Below, piece by piece: positions 8,008 to 15,043 of a stretch of 35,819 nt of DNA (positions are counted from its first letter, which is position 1; every line of letters starts with the position of its first letter). The position numbers and the translations under genes were made by a program. Source of the DNA: Desulfobacterales bacterium (GTDB lineage Bacteria; Desulfobacterota; Desulfobacteria; Desulfobacterales; C00003060). Location: assembly GCA_030616475.1 (NCBI GenBank), contig JAUWXF010000020.1:1-35819 (forward strand). The letters run 5' to 3'. A model generated the notes under the pieces. It searched no databases, was not told where the DNA came from, and saw nothing but the letters and a program-made list of their open reading frames with translations.

Positions 8008-8929
8008 GCTGATGGAGAGCCGGTTCTCCGAGCTCAGACAGAAGCTCACAGAAGCCCTTGAACGAAATCAGGTCCGTGCCATCCTTGTCTCTGGCGGCAT
8101 AGACTCCGGGATACTTGCGTATCTATCCCCTCGTGTAAAGGGCGTGACAGTGAGCCTGGACGGGGAGGGTGAAGACCTCAAGTATGTCAGTATCCTCAGA
8201 GACTCCATCGACCTCGATGTGACTATTGTGAAAGTTGGGGTGGATGAGGCCCTTTTCGCGGTAAGGGAGGTGGTGAAGATCCTCAGGAGCTTTGATCCTG
8301 CCCTTCCCAATGACCTGGTCGTTTACTTCGGTATGAGAGAGGCAAAGAGGGAGGGGCTCAGGTCGGTTATGACCGGCGACGGGGGAGACGAGCTCTTCGG
8401 GGGGTATTCCTACATGCAGGAGATAGAGGATCTCGACGGCTATATCCGAAGAATAAGCCGTTCTATGGGCTTCAGCTCGAATAGAATAGGAGAGCACTTC
8501 GACCTGGAGGTGAGGCAGCCCTATCTGGATCAAGATTTCATGGAATTTGCCCTGAGCCTCGGAAGCGACGTCAAGATAAAGGAAGAGAAGGGCAAGGTAT
8601 GGGGGAAGTGGGTTCTACGCAAGGCATTCGAGCCGTTCCTATCCCCTGAGTTCATCTGGCAGGAGAAGAGGCCCCTGGAGGTGGGTTCAGGGATGGCCCT
8701 CTTGCGCAGGATCATTGCGGAAGGAATCACTGATGAGGAATTCGAGGAAAAGAAAAGGGTCTATCCGGTCAGGTTCCTCTGCAAGGAGCACCTCTTTTTT
8801 TACGAGATCTACCGGCAAGAGGTGGGGGTCATCCCCCGGCCCGGCGATGGGGAAGATAGGTGCCCCGGCTGTGGCGGAGGAGTGCCTCATGGTAAAAGGC
8901 ACTGCAAAATCTGTGGTTGGGTGGGATGA
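7997..8929 (+). CDS. Asparagine-synthetase-like PP-loop amidating enzyme with C-terminal zinc ribbon
   Basis: 310 residues. The PP-loop SGGIDS is at residues 32-37. The synthetase motif GDGGDELFGGY lies near 126-136, and the later WGKWVLRKAFEPFLSPEFIW with EKRPLEVGSG matches the C-terminal half of AsnB-type synthetases. The N-terminal glutaminase domain is absent, so ammonia must come from elsewhere. The last 25 residues carry CPGC...CKIC, a zinc ribbon unusual for AsnB. Such enzymes adenylate a carboxylate (ATP to AMP and PPi) and amidate it. The gene overlaps the receptor by 11 bases and the next gene by 4, so it belongs to the riboswitch-controlled transcript. The substrate is unknown; a corrinoid carboxylate is my inference. 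An alternative start is ATG 8012. Confidence 0.85.
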   Translation: MSIKLMESRFSELRQKLTEALERNQVRAILVSGGIDSGILAYLSPRVKGVTVSLDGEGEDLKYVSILRDSIDLDVTIVKVGVDEALFAVREVVKILRSFDPALPNDLVVYFGMREAKREGLRSVMTGDGGDELFGGYSYMQEIEDLDGYIRRISRSMGFSSNRIGEHFDLEVRQPYLDQDFMEFALSLGSDVKIKEEKGKVWGKWVLRKAFEPFLSPEFIWQEKRPLEVGSGMALLRRIIAEGITDEEFEEKKRVYPVRFLCKEHLFFYEIYRQEVGVIPRPGDGEDRCPGCGGGVPHGKRHCKICGWVG

Positions 8930-9606
8930 AAGTTTTTTGTTCCTGGAGCGGTGGAAAGGATAGCTGCCTCTCGTGCTACAAGGCGATCCTGGAGGGGCAT
9001 GAGGTGGCCTATCTCTTAACCATGTTTGCCACCACTGGAAGGTACACTCGCTCCCACCGGCTGAGCAAGGAACTTCTCCTTGCTCAAGCTGAGGCCATGG
9101 GGATTTCCGTTTACCATAGACGGGCCTCATGGAATACCTATGAAAGGGAGTTCAAAAGGGCCTTGGCGTTCTTCAAAGGGAAAGGTGTACAGGGAGGGGT
9201 CTTTGGTGACCTCCGCGTGAACGAGCACAGAGAGTGGGTGGAAAGGGTATGTGCCGGGCCGGAGATCATCCCGTTGCTTCCCCTATGGGGAATCGCAGGG
9301 AAAGACCTCCTTGGGCAATTCATAGAGGCCGGGTTTGAGGCAGTGGTAATAGCTGTAAAGGACAGTCTTTTGGCCACTCACTGGCTGGGAAGAAGGATAG
9401 ACCAGCAGTTTATGAATGAAATGGAAAAGGAAAGATTGGATGTCTGCGGTGAAGAAGGAGAATATCACACCCTGGTCGTTGACGGGCCTATCTTTATAAA
9501 GAAGATTCGAATTGGGGACACAAGGGTTGTCAGAAGGAAGGAGGTATCCTTCCTCGAAATCTTGAATTTTGAGATAGAGGAAAAGGGATTGGAGAAGATA
9601 TGCTAA
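8926..9606 (+). CDS. Dph6-like ATP-pyrophosphatase / amide ligase
   Basis: 226 residues from the ATG at 8926, whose ATGA overlaps the previous stop. The PP-loop is SGGKDS at residues 8-13, near the start as usual in the Dph6/MJ0570 family, and the second hallmark GEEGEYHT lies near residues 176-183. Archaeal and eukaryotic Dph6 amidates diphthine on EF2 using ammonium; bacteria lack diphthamide, so bacterial members must act on something else. Placement between an AsnB-like enzyme and BtuF, with overlapping ends on both sides, points to a corrinoid-related job. It is a full-length member and no key motif is missing. Confidence 0.88.
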   Translation: MKVFCSWSGGKDSCLSCYKAILEGHEVAYLLTMFATTGRYTRSHRLSKELLLAQAEAMGISVYHRRASWNTYEREFKRALAFFKGKGVQGGVFGDLRVNEHREWVERVCAGPEIIPLLPLWGIAGKDLLGQFIEAGFEAVVIAVKDSLLATHWLGRRIDQQFMNEMEKERLDVCGEEGEYHTLVVDGPIFIKKIRIGDTRVVRRKEVSFLEILNFEIEEKGLEKIC

Positions 9607-10433
9607 TGAGAGCTTTTTCCCCTTTTGTCTTTTTCTTCCTTTTTCTGAGCAATGCCTTTTCTTTTCCCTCCTCCACCCATCCGCCCCACAGGATAGTCTC
9701 TCTGGTGCCCACCGTAACAGAGGAGCTTTACCTCCTGGGGGCAGGGGATAAGATCGTAGGGGTCACCGTGTATTGCCAGAGGCCGCCCGAGGCTCAAACC
9801 AAGGAGAAGGTAGGCACAGTCATTGATGTAAACATTGAGAAGATCATTGAGCTTCGTCCGGATCTGGTCATTGCCTCACCCCTTACCGACCACAAGCAAA
9901 TACGCAAATTGTGGGGCCTTGGCCTAAGGGTAGAAATATTCGATGCACCCACAGATTTCCAGGGGCTTTGCGAAAGCTTCTTGACCCTTTCTCGACTTGT
10001 AGGAAAGGAGCAGAGGGCTGAGGAGGTCTTGGAGAGGACAAACAAGGAACTGGAGGCCGTAAGGAAGCGCATAGAAGGCCTTGCCAAAAGACGGGTCTTT
10101 GTCCAGATAGGGGCAAATCCTCTCTTTACGGCCGATCGGGCCTCCTTTATCAACGATCTCATCGAGTGTTCCGGCGGGATAAACATAGCCTCTGATGCAA
10201 AGACCGGCATCTATAGCAGGGAAGAAGTGATAAAGAGAAACCCTGATACTATTCTTATCGTGACCATGGGTATCGTGGGGGAGAGGGAGAAAGAGGTCTG
10301 GCTCAGGTATGAAACCATAGGCGCCGTGAAAAACCGCAGGATTTTTAGCCTGGACTCCTACCGGGTCTGCAGCCCCACCCCTGTTAGCTTTGTCCGGACA
10401 GTGAAGGAACTGGTGAGGTTATTTCATGAGTGA
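9600..10433 (+). CDS. btuF: Cobalamin-binding periplasmic protein BtuF
   Basis: 277 residues with a signal peptide (MLMRAFSPFVFFFLFLSNAFS). The mature part is a helical-backbone class III binding protein: RIVSLVPTVTEELYLLGAGD, VGTVIDVNIEKIIELRPDLVIAS, the long linking helix (EEVLERTNKELEAVRKRIEG), and a second lobe containing FINDLIECSGGINIA and EEVIKRNPDTILIV. It delivers corrinoid to BtuCD. The ATG at 9600 has GGAG 5 bases upstream and overlaps the Dph6-like gene; ATG 9606, in the same frame, is an alternative. The stop (GAGTGA) overlaps an ATG at 10426 that looks like the old start of btuC. Confidence 0.92.
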   Translation: MLMRAFSPFVFFFLFLSNAFSFPSSTHPPHRIVSLVPTVTEELYLLGAGDKIVGVTVYCQRPPEAQTKEKVGTVIDVNIEKIIELRPDLVIASPLTDHKQIRKLWGLGLRVEIFDAPTDFQGLCESFLTLSRLVGKEQRAEEVLERTNKELEAVRKRIEGLAKRRVFVQIGANPLFTADRASFINDLIECSGGINIASDAKTGIYSREEVIKRNPDTILIVTMGIVGEREKEVWLRYETIGAVKNRRIFSLDSYRVCSPTPVSFVRTVKELVRLFHE

Positions 10434-10555
10434 TAATGGCAGGAGCCCAGATAACCAGTTTGACTTCCGTCCAAAATGATGTGTAACCAAAATCCAAAAT
10501 CCAAAATCCCTCCGGGGCGTAGGCCCCTCCGGGCCGGAGGCCAAAATCCAAAATA
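10426..10555 (+). other. Probable original btuC start interrupted by repeat DNA
   Basis: ATG 10426 overlaps the btuF stop, as expected for a coupled gene, but its frame (MSDNGRSPDNQFDFRPK) ends at TGA 10477-10479. From 10487 to 10555 comes CCAAAAT three times, then a GC-rich palindromic core (CTCCGGGGCGTAGGCCCCTC), then CCAAAAT twice more. BtuC-like sequence begins directly after. I infer that a repeat entered the first codons of btuC. Confidence 0.6.
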
Positions 10556-11549
10556 CTATACCTGGATATTGTGGACCTTTTTCCTCATCACAATCCTTTT
10601 GGGGGTGGCAGTTTTTTCCCTGGCGGTGGGGGCGGTAGATCTTCCCGTGAGAAAGGCTTTTTTTCTGCTGACAAAGGGCCGCGGGACTCCTGAATATGCC
10701 ATTCTATTTGAGGTGCGCTTGCCCCGCATCCTTCTCGGTTTTGCCGTGGGAGGGGGGTTGGCCATATCCGGGGTCATCCTCCAGGGGATGTTTCGCAACC
10801 CCCTGGTGGAGCCTTATACTCTGGGCATATCAGGAGGAGCGGCCTTGGGGGTGTGTGTGAACATGGTGATGGGTGGCCCAAGAGTCTTGGGGCCTTTGGC
10901 CACGTCGGCCAGTGGTTTCCTGGGCGCGATGGGGATCATTTTTCTGGTCTACGCCATCAGTGCCAGAGGGGGAGGGATAAGGCTTTCCCGCCTTCTTCTC
11001 ATAGGAGTGATGGTCAGCTTTATGGCCTCATCCTTAATCATGCTCGTTATGGCTGTGACCAGGACGGAGGACCTCCATGGGATTATCTTCTGGATAATGG
11101 GCTCCCTGGAGGAGCCCAGTTCCTTCCTTATGAAAGCTACTCTCTTTATCTCCCTTGGCGGGATGATGCTCTCTTTTCTTTTTGCGGTAGATCTGAATGC
11201 CCTCTCTTTGGGGGAGGAGGAGGCATTCCATCTGGGGGTGGAGGTGGACAGGGTGAAGAAGGCCCTCTTTGTCATCGCCTCTCTCCTTACGGGCTGCTGT
11301 GTGGCTGTGGCCGGGATAATAGGCTTTGTCGGCCTGGTGGTTCCGCATCTCATGCGTCTCCTTGTGGGGGGCGACCACAGGATACTTTTGGTGGCTTCCT
11401 ATATCTCCGGTGCCGCTTTTCTCATCCTCTGTGATACCCTGGCAAGAGTAGTCATTGCTCCCATGGAGTTCCCCGTAGGAGTCATAACAGGCCTTGTGGG
11501 CGGCGTGGTGTTCATCTACGCTATGAGCAGAAAGGGTTACTCGTTTTGA
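10476..11549 (+). CDS. btuC: Cobalamin ABC transporter permease BtuC
   Basis: About 357 residues, FecCD/BtuC family. Hydrophobic segments match about ten membrane helices. The conserved AVGAVDLP, RLPRILLGFAVGGGLAISGVILQGMFRNPLVEPYTLGISGGAALG, GIIGFVGLVVPHLMRLLVGGDHR and the final FPVGVITGLVGGVVF are recognisable in overlapping pieces. It forms the channel with BtuD. The first 27 or so residues (rich in Asn, Pro, Gly, Arg) are encoded by inserted repeat DNA and are not family sequence; the family part starts near YYTWILW. ATG 10476 or ATG 10479 must now be used, neither with a good ribosome site, so translation may rely on reinitiation after the 17-codon frame from 10426. btuD follows after 10 bases. 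Confidence 0.9.
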   Translation: MMCNQNPKSKIPPGRRPLRAGGQNPKYYTWILWTFFLITILLGVAVFSLAVGAVDLPVRKAFFLLTKGRGTPEYAILFEVRLPRILLGFAVGGGLAISGVILQGMFRNPLVEPYTLGISGGAALGVCVNMVMGGPRVLGPLATSASGFLGAMGIIFLVYAISARGGGIRLSRLLLIGVMVSFMASSLIMLVMAVTRTEDLHGIIFWIMGSLEEPSSFLMKATLFISLGGMMLSFLFAVDLNALSLGEEEAFHLGVEVDRVKKALFVIASLLTGCCVAVAGIIGFVGLVVPHLMRLLVGGDHRILLVASYISGAAFLILCDTLARVVIAPMEFPVGVITGLVGGVVFIYAMSRKGYSF

Positions 11550-11559
11550 GGGCAGTTCA

Positions 11560-12330
11560 ATGGTAAAGGTTGAAGACTTATCCTGCGGTTACGGGAAAGA
11601 AATAGTCCTCAAAGACATAAGTTTTGAGGTAAAAACAGGCCAGTTTGTGGGACTCATCGGACCCAACGGTTCGGGCAAGACTACCATGATACGGGCGATA
11701 AGCGGTCTTCTTCCGCCTCAAAAGGGAGTTATCCTCCTAAATGGAAATGCCGTGAGCAGGAAGAGGCCCAGGGAGCTGGCTGCAAAGATGGCCGTGGTAA
11801 CTCAATCCCAGGAGGCGACACCACCTTTTTCCGTGGAAGAATTTGTTCTTTTGGGCAGGGTCCCTCATTGGGGCAGGTTTCAGCTTCTGGAGACCAAAAC
11901 GGACGTGGAGATAGCTGAAAGGGCCATGGCACTGACAGGCATAAGTCATCTGAGAGGAAGGGGGATGGGAAAACTGAGCGGCGGCGAAAGGCAGCTTGCC
12001 AATTTGGCCCGGGCCCTTGCCCAGAGACCGGACCTGTTGCTCCTGGATGAGCCTACGGCCCATCTCGACATAGGCCACCAGGTCCAGATCATGCGCCTTC
12101 TCAAGAAGTTGAACACCGAAGCACTGACCATCGTGGCAGTCCTGCACGATCTGAACCTTGCGAGCCTCTATTGTCAAAGGCTTATCCTTCTTAACAAAGG
12201 GCGCCTCCGAATGGCCGGCCACCCTAGGGAGGTCCTAACGGAGGAGATCATAAATGAAGTATACGAAACATCAATAGTAGTCAAAGAAGACCCTTACATA
12301 TCTCGTCCGTTGGTGTTTCCGGTGTATTGA
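11560..12330 (+). CDS. btuD: Cobalamin ABC transporter ATP-binding protein BtuD
   Basis: 256 residues, FepC/BtuD-type ATPase. Walker A GPNGSGKT is at residues 34-41, the Q-loop lies in VTQSQEATPPFSV, the signature is LSGGERQ near 137-143, Walker B with the catalytic Glu is LLLLDEPT near 156-163, and the H-loop is in VAVLHDLNLA. It powers BtuC. It lies 10 bases after btuC and completes btuF-btuC-btuD. The transcript may continue to exbB, but 334 bp of repeat-rich sequence follow. Confidence 0.93.
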   Translation: MVKVEDLSCGYGKEIVLKDISFEVKTGQFVGLIGPNGSGKTTMIRAISGLLPPQKGVILLNGNAVSRKRPRELAAKMAVVTQSQEATPPFSVEEFVLLGRVPHWGRFQLLETKTDVEIAERAMALTGISHLRGRGMGKLSGGERQLANLARALAQRPDLLLLDEPTAHLDIGHQVQIMRLLKKLNTEALTIVAVLHDLNLASLYCQRLILLNKGRLRMAGHPREVLTEEIINEVYETSIVVKEDPYISRPLVFPVY

Positions 12331-12344
12331 AAATTTTAAAGATA

Positions 12345-12640
12345 ATCACGCCTCTTCTCAAGGCGAACGCCGCAAAGCACGAAAGGAGGAAAGCACGAAA
12401 CCAAAATAAGTTCAACTGTCAAATCCCAATCCTGAAGTTTTTCCCCTTGAACTTTAGTACTTCGTATTGATTTGGGCTTTGACATTTGTCATTTTTTCCC
12501 GTTGCATTTAATACTTATTTTTTCGTGTTTTCGTGATTTGTTCTTTAGCGGTTTGGTTCCGGCCCGTCCGCCTCACTCCGCCTGTCTGCCATCGGCTACG
12601 CCTCAGGCGAATGCCGGGCGGGCTTGGCAGGAGGGCGGGC
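12345..12640. repeat. Repeat-filled gap between btuD and exbB
   Basis: 12345-12376 is the plus-strand copy of the repeat seen inverted at 3201-3235. CACGAAAG words follow (to about 12400). 12563-12640 is GC-rich and palindromic (CCGCCTGTCTGCCATCGGC, then GCCGGGCGGGC), a possible diverged relative of the REP-like family at the window ends. No gene is seen in 12331-12664. Confidence 0.55.
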
Positions 12641-12664
12641 TTGTCCGGGTTAGGAGTTTGGCTT

Positions 12665-13273
12665 ATGATATTTGATCTACTTCAAAAAGGGGGGATAGTT
12701 ATGTATCCCCTCCTTGCGTGCTCATTGGTCTCACTGACGGTGATACTTGAAAGAAGCCTTTTTTGGATTCGCCAAAAGAGAGAGGCAGACGACTCTCTCG
12801 TAAATGAGGTGCTTGAACTGGCTCGCTTGAGAAAATACGAGGAGATTAGAACTAGCACACAAGAAGCAGCAGATTACGTTGTCAGGGTACTCGTGTGCGG
12901 CCTGGTTCACAGGGGATTCTCTCTTTCCAAGGCCATGGAGATGGCCGCACTGGAGGAGATAAAGAGGATGAAAAGATATCTTCCGGTGCTCGATACCATG
13001 ATCACGGCCGCACCCCTGTTGGGCATACTCGGCACAGTTATCGGGATCATACATTCTTTTGACATGCTCGGAAGAGCAGGCATCCAGGACCCGCAGGCTG
13101 TTACCTCGGGCATAGCCCAGGCCCTGGTTACGACGGCAGCAGGTCTACTTATTGCCATCTTCACACTCTTTCCGTACAACTATTTCGTGTCAAAGGTGGA
13201 AAAGGCGGGAATTCGTATTGAAAAGTATGCCACGTCTCTGGAGATTGTCCATGGCGGAGACAACCAAAAATGA
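12665..13273 (+). CDS. exbB: ExbB/TolQ/MotA-type proton channel subunit
   Basis: 202 residues from ATG 12665, preceded by TAGGAG at a workable distance. A longer frame from 12533 is rejected because its extra part is repeat DNA. The first membrane helix is at about residues 10-30 (GGIVMYPLLACSLVSLTVIL). A cytoplasmic stretch follows, then the MotA/ExbB core with TAAPLLGILGTVIGIIHSF and the last helix, IAQALVTTAAGLLIAIFTLF. With ExbD and TonB it uses proton-motive force to open the outer-membrane receptor. Position after btuFCD suggests a dedicated set for corrinoid import. Confidence 0.92.
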   Translation: MIFDLLQKGGIVMYPLLACSLVSLTVILERSLFWIRQKREADDSLVNEVLELARLRKYEEIRTSTQEAADYVVRVLVCGLVHRGFSLSKAMEMAALEEIKRMKRYLPVLDTMITAAPLLGILGTVIGIIHSFDMLGRAGIQDPQAVTSGIAQALVTTAAGLLIAIFTLFPYNYFVSKVEKAGIRIEKYATSLEIVHGGDNQK

Positions 13274-13279
13274 CAATAG

Positions 13280-13467
13280 TTCACCACAAAGACGCAGAGA
13301 GCGCTGAGTTTTTTCTTTTTTGCCAATCGGGAGATGACGATTGGCAAAAAGAGCTCAAGCCTGCGGCGGCAAATTGCCCCGACGGGGCTGGAAATCTTTT
13401 GTTTGTCGTTGTCTCCCGACAAACAAAAAATCTCCCCTCTCTGCGTCCTCCGCGCCTCTGCGGTGAA
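13280..13467. repeat. Nested palindromic element between exbB and exbD
   Basis: The ends are imperfect inverted repeats: TTCACCACAAAGACGCAGAG at the left, and the right end read in reverse complement starts TTCACCGCAGAGGCGCGGAG. Inside are two strong hairpins, TGCCAATCG/CGATTGGCA (13321-13346) and TTTTGTTTGTCG/CGACAAACAAAA (13397-13428). The outer CACCACAAAGACGCAGAG-type word recalls repeats common in many bacterial genomes. No coding function is seen. No flanking duplication was found. Confidence 0.7.
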
Positions 13468-13511
13468 TCATGTTACTGCATGTTCAATTCCACGGTGAAC
13501 GGTTACCGAGA

Positions 13512-13925
13512 ATGAAGCTACATTTGAAACAAAAAAGCGCCCGCATCGAACTGATTCCACTCATAGATATCATATTCTTGCTCCTTGTGTTCTTTATATA
13601 TTCTATGCTTTCCATGGCGGTTTACAGGGGAATCCCGGTGACACTTCCTAATGCTGAAACTGTTGAGAAGGTAAAGGAGCAAGCCGTGTTCATTACGGTA
13701 GATAAAAAGGGGAATGTCTTTGTAGATAAGGAGTTGGTAGATAGGGATGAACTGCTGCGCCGCCTGAAAAGGGAACAAGCGGCCTTTCCCCAAAAAATAG
13801 CGATTATTTCAGGAGACGGGGATTCACCTTACAGGGTATTTGTTGATGTCCTTGATAAAGTCAGGCTCGCAGGGTTCCAAAAGGTCTCCATGGAAGCAAA
13901 ACCAAGAGGGTCGGACACGAAGTGA
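13512..13925 (+). CDS. exbD: ExbD/TolR-type protein
   Basis: 137 residues from ATG 13512; the earlier in-frame start at 13470 would add residues lying partly in the repeat. There is a short basic N-terminus, then the single membrane helix with the essential Asp in ELIPLIDIIFLLLVFFIYS, and a periplasmic domain with FITVDKKGNVFVDKELVDRDEL and the closing VFVDVLDKVRLAGFQKVSM. It works with ExbB and TonB. The ribosome site is weak (TACCGAGA), so translation may depend on upstream coupling that the inserted element has separated. Confidence 0.92.
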   Translation: MKLHLKQKSARIELIPLIDIIFLLLVFFIYSMLSMAVYRGIPVTLPNAETVEKVKEQAVFITVDKKGNVFVDKELVDRDELLRRLKREQAAFPQKIAIISGDGDSPYRVFVDVLDKVRLAGFQKVSMEAKPRGSDTK

Positions 13926-13971
13926 GGCTTGCGCTAAATCGTGAATCGAAAATTTTTGGATTGATGATTGA

Positions 13972-14166
13972 CAGGCTGTTGCCCTAATCCCTTTTCGCTT
14001 GGCCTAAAACGTTTTTTGATAAATCTAAGGCTTGCTCCAGGCGATTTGAAAACTCGCCCTTCGGGCTCAAACAGTTCAAATCGCTGATCTTCCGCTTCGC
14101 CAAGATTTATTAGCAAAAAACGTTTTAATGACCGCTCAAAGGAATTTTTGTTTGGGCAACAGCCTG
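13972..14166. mobile_element. MITE-like palindromic element with 11-bp target duplication
   Basis: The element starts CAGGCTGTTGCCC and ends with its exact reverse complement GGGCAACAGCCTG. Further in, TAAAACGTTTTTTG matches in reverse complement on the right, and the centre folds as GCGATTTGAA / TTCAAATCGC. It is flanked on both sides by the perfect 11-base direct repeat TTGATGATTGA (13961-13971 and 14167-14177), the mark of insertion with target-site duplication. It is about 195 bp with no coding capacity, so it would need a transposase from elsewhere. Confidence 0.85.
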
Positions 14167-14186
14167 TTGATGATTGAATAAAACAT

Positions 14187-14284
14187 ATCGACAATCGACA
14201 ATCGACAATCGACAATCGACAATCGACAATCGACAATCGACAATCGACAATCGACAATCGACAATCGACAATCGACAATTGACA
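14187..14284. repeat. 7-bp tandem repeat (ATCGACA), about 14 copies, before tonB
   Basis: Thirteen perfect ATCGACA units start at 14187 and a fourteenth, ATTGACA, ends at 14284. The tract lies 19 bases before the tonB ATG. Unit length is not a multiple of three, but the tract is outside the coding region, so copy-number change would alter 5' leader length and not frame. TAACGAATAACGAA words fill the remaining bases up to the start codon. Confidence 0.95.
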
Positions 14285-14303
14285 ATCGGATAACGAATAA
14301 CGA

Positions 14304-15041
14304 ATGAGACGGGACATTCTTCTATCAGGCGTAACTGCTGTTGCCATCCACGCACTCATTTTGAGCGTTCCACTGTCAAACACAAAAAACAACACCCGTG
14401 TGTACATCGATGGTCCGATCTCTATTCGCATCATCTCTCCCCGGGAGCCCGCTGCTGCTGTGCCTCCTGTACAGACTTCTGCTAAGGCTCCGGTAAAGCC
14501 TCGTTCTGAGGCAAAGAGCCATGCGTCCGGCAGGAGGACAGTTATTTCGAACAAGAAAGTTAGTTTCAAGAAACGCCATACCATAGAAAACGTGACTGTA
14601 AAACAGAACAGCCCTAAGGAGGCTAAAAAACCTGCACTTGCGACAAACTCCGATAATCAGCACAAGCTTGTCAGAGAGAGTTCTCCTGACAAGATGCCAA
14701 AAGACCGGAGCAAAAGGATTGACAGCAGCCTTCCTGTCAAGATCGCCTCAAGAGGACAAGGCAACATCGTATATGCAAGACCCAAATACAAAGAAAACCC
14801 GCTGCCCCACTATCCACAGATTGCAAGGAGAAGGGGCTATGAAGGTAGAACTCTCATCAGGGTAAAAGTATTGGAAAATGGAAAAGCGGGAAAAATCGAG
14901 GTAGAAGAGTCATCCGGTTTTAAGGTGTTGGATACCGCTGCCTTAAGGTCTGTCAGCGGCTGGACGTTCGTGCCCGGAAGAATAAACGGAAAAAGGACGG
15001 AACAGTGGATAAGGGTCCCGATCAGGTTCGTCCTGAAATAG
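14304..15041 (+). CDS. tonB: TonB energy-transducing protein
   Basis: 245 residues. The N-terminal signal anchor is RDILLSGVTAVAIHALILSV. A long basic linker (about residues 50-150), rich in Lys, Ser and Ala and less Pro-rich than E. coli TonB, spans the periplasm. The C-terminal TonB domain is clear: NPLPHYPQIARRRGYEG, TLIRVKVLENGKAGKIEV, SSGFKVLDTAALRSVSGWTF and a last strand WIRVPIRFVL. It contacts the receptor's TonB box. No Shine-Dalgarno is visible; the region before ATG 14304 is simple repeat. It overlaps or abuts cobU at its end. Confidence 0.92.
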   Translation: MRRDILLSGVTAVAIHALILSVPLSNTKNNTRVYIDGPISIRIISPREPAAAVPPVQTSAKAPVKPRSEAKSHASGRRTVISNKKVSFKKRHTIENVTVKQNSPKEAKKPALATNSDNQHKLVRESSPDKMPKDRSKRIDSSLPVKIASRGQGNIVYARPKYKENPLPHYPQIARRRGYEGRTLIRVKVLENGKAGKIEVEESSGFKVLDTAALRSVSGWTFVPGRINGKRTEQWIRVPIRFVLK

Positions 15042-15043
15042 GA

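Noticed and set aside
12533-12664. N-terminal extension of ExbB
   Set aside because: The extension is encoded by GC-rich palindromic repeat DNA; ATG 12665 has a ribosome site and matches family length.
13470-13511. N-terminal extension of ExbD
   Set aside because: It would start within 3 bases of the repeat element and adds polar residues before the normal short cytoplasmic tail.
14187-14284. CRISPR-like array
   Set aside because: Units are 7 bp with no spacers and no cas gene is near; it is a simple tandem repeat.
13934-14584. Minus-strand reading frame with a repeated LSIVDCR peptide
   Set aside because: It is the translation of the 7-bp tandem repeat and the mobile element, and lies opposite exbD-tonB spacing and tonB itself; there is no start signal or family resemblance.
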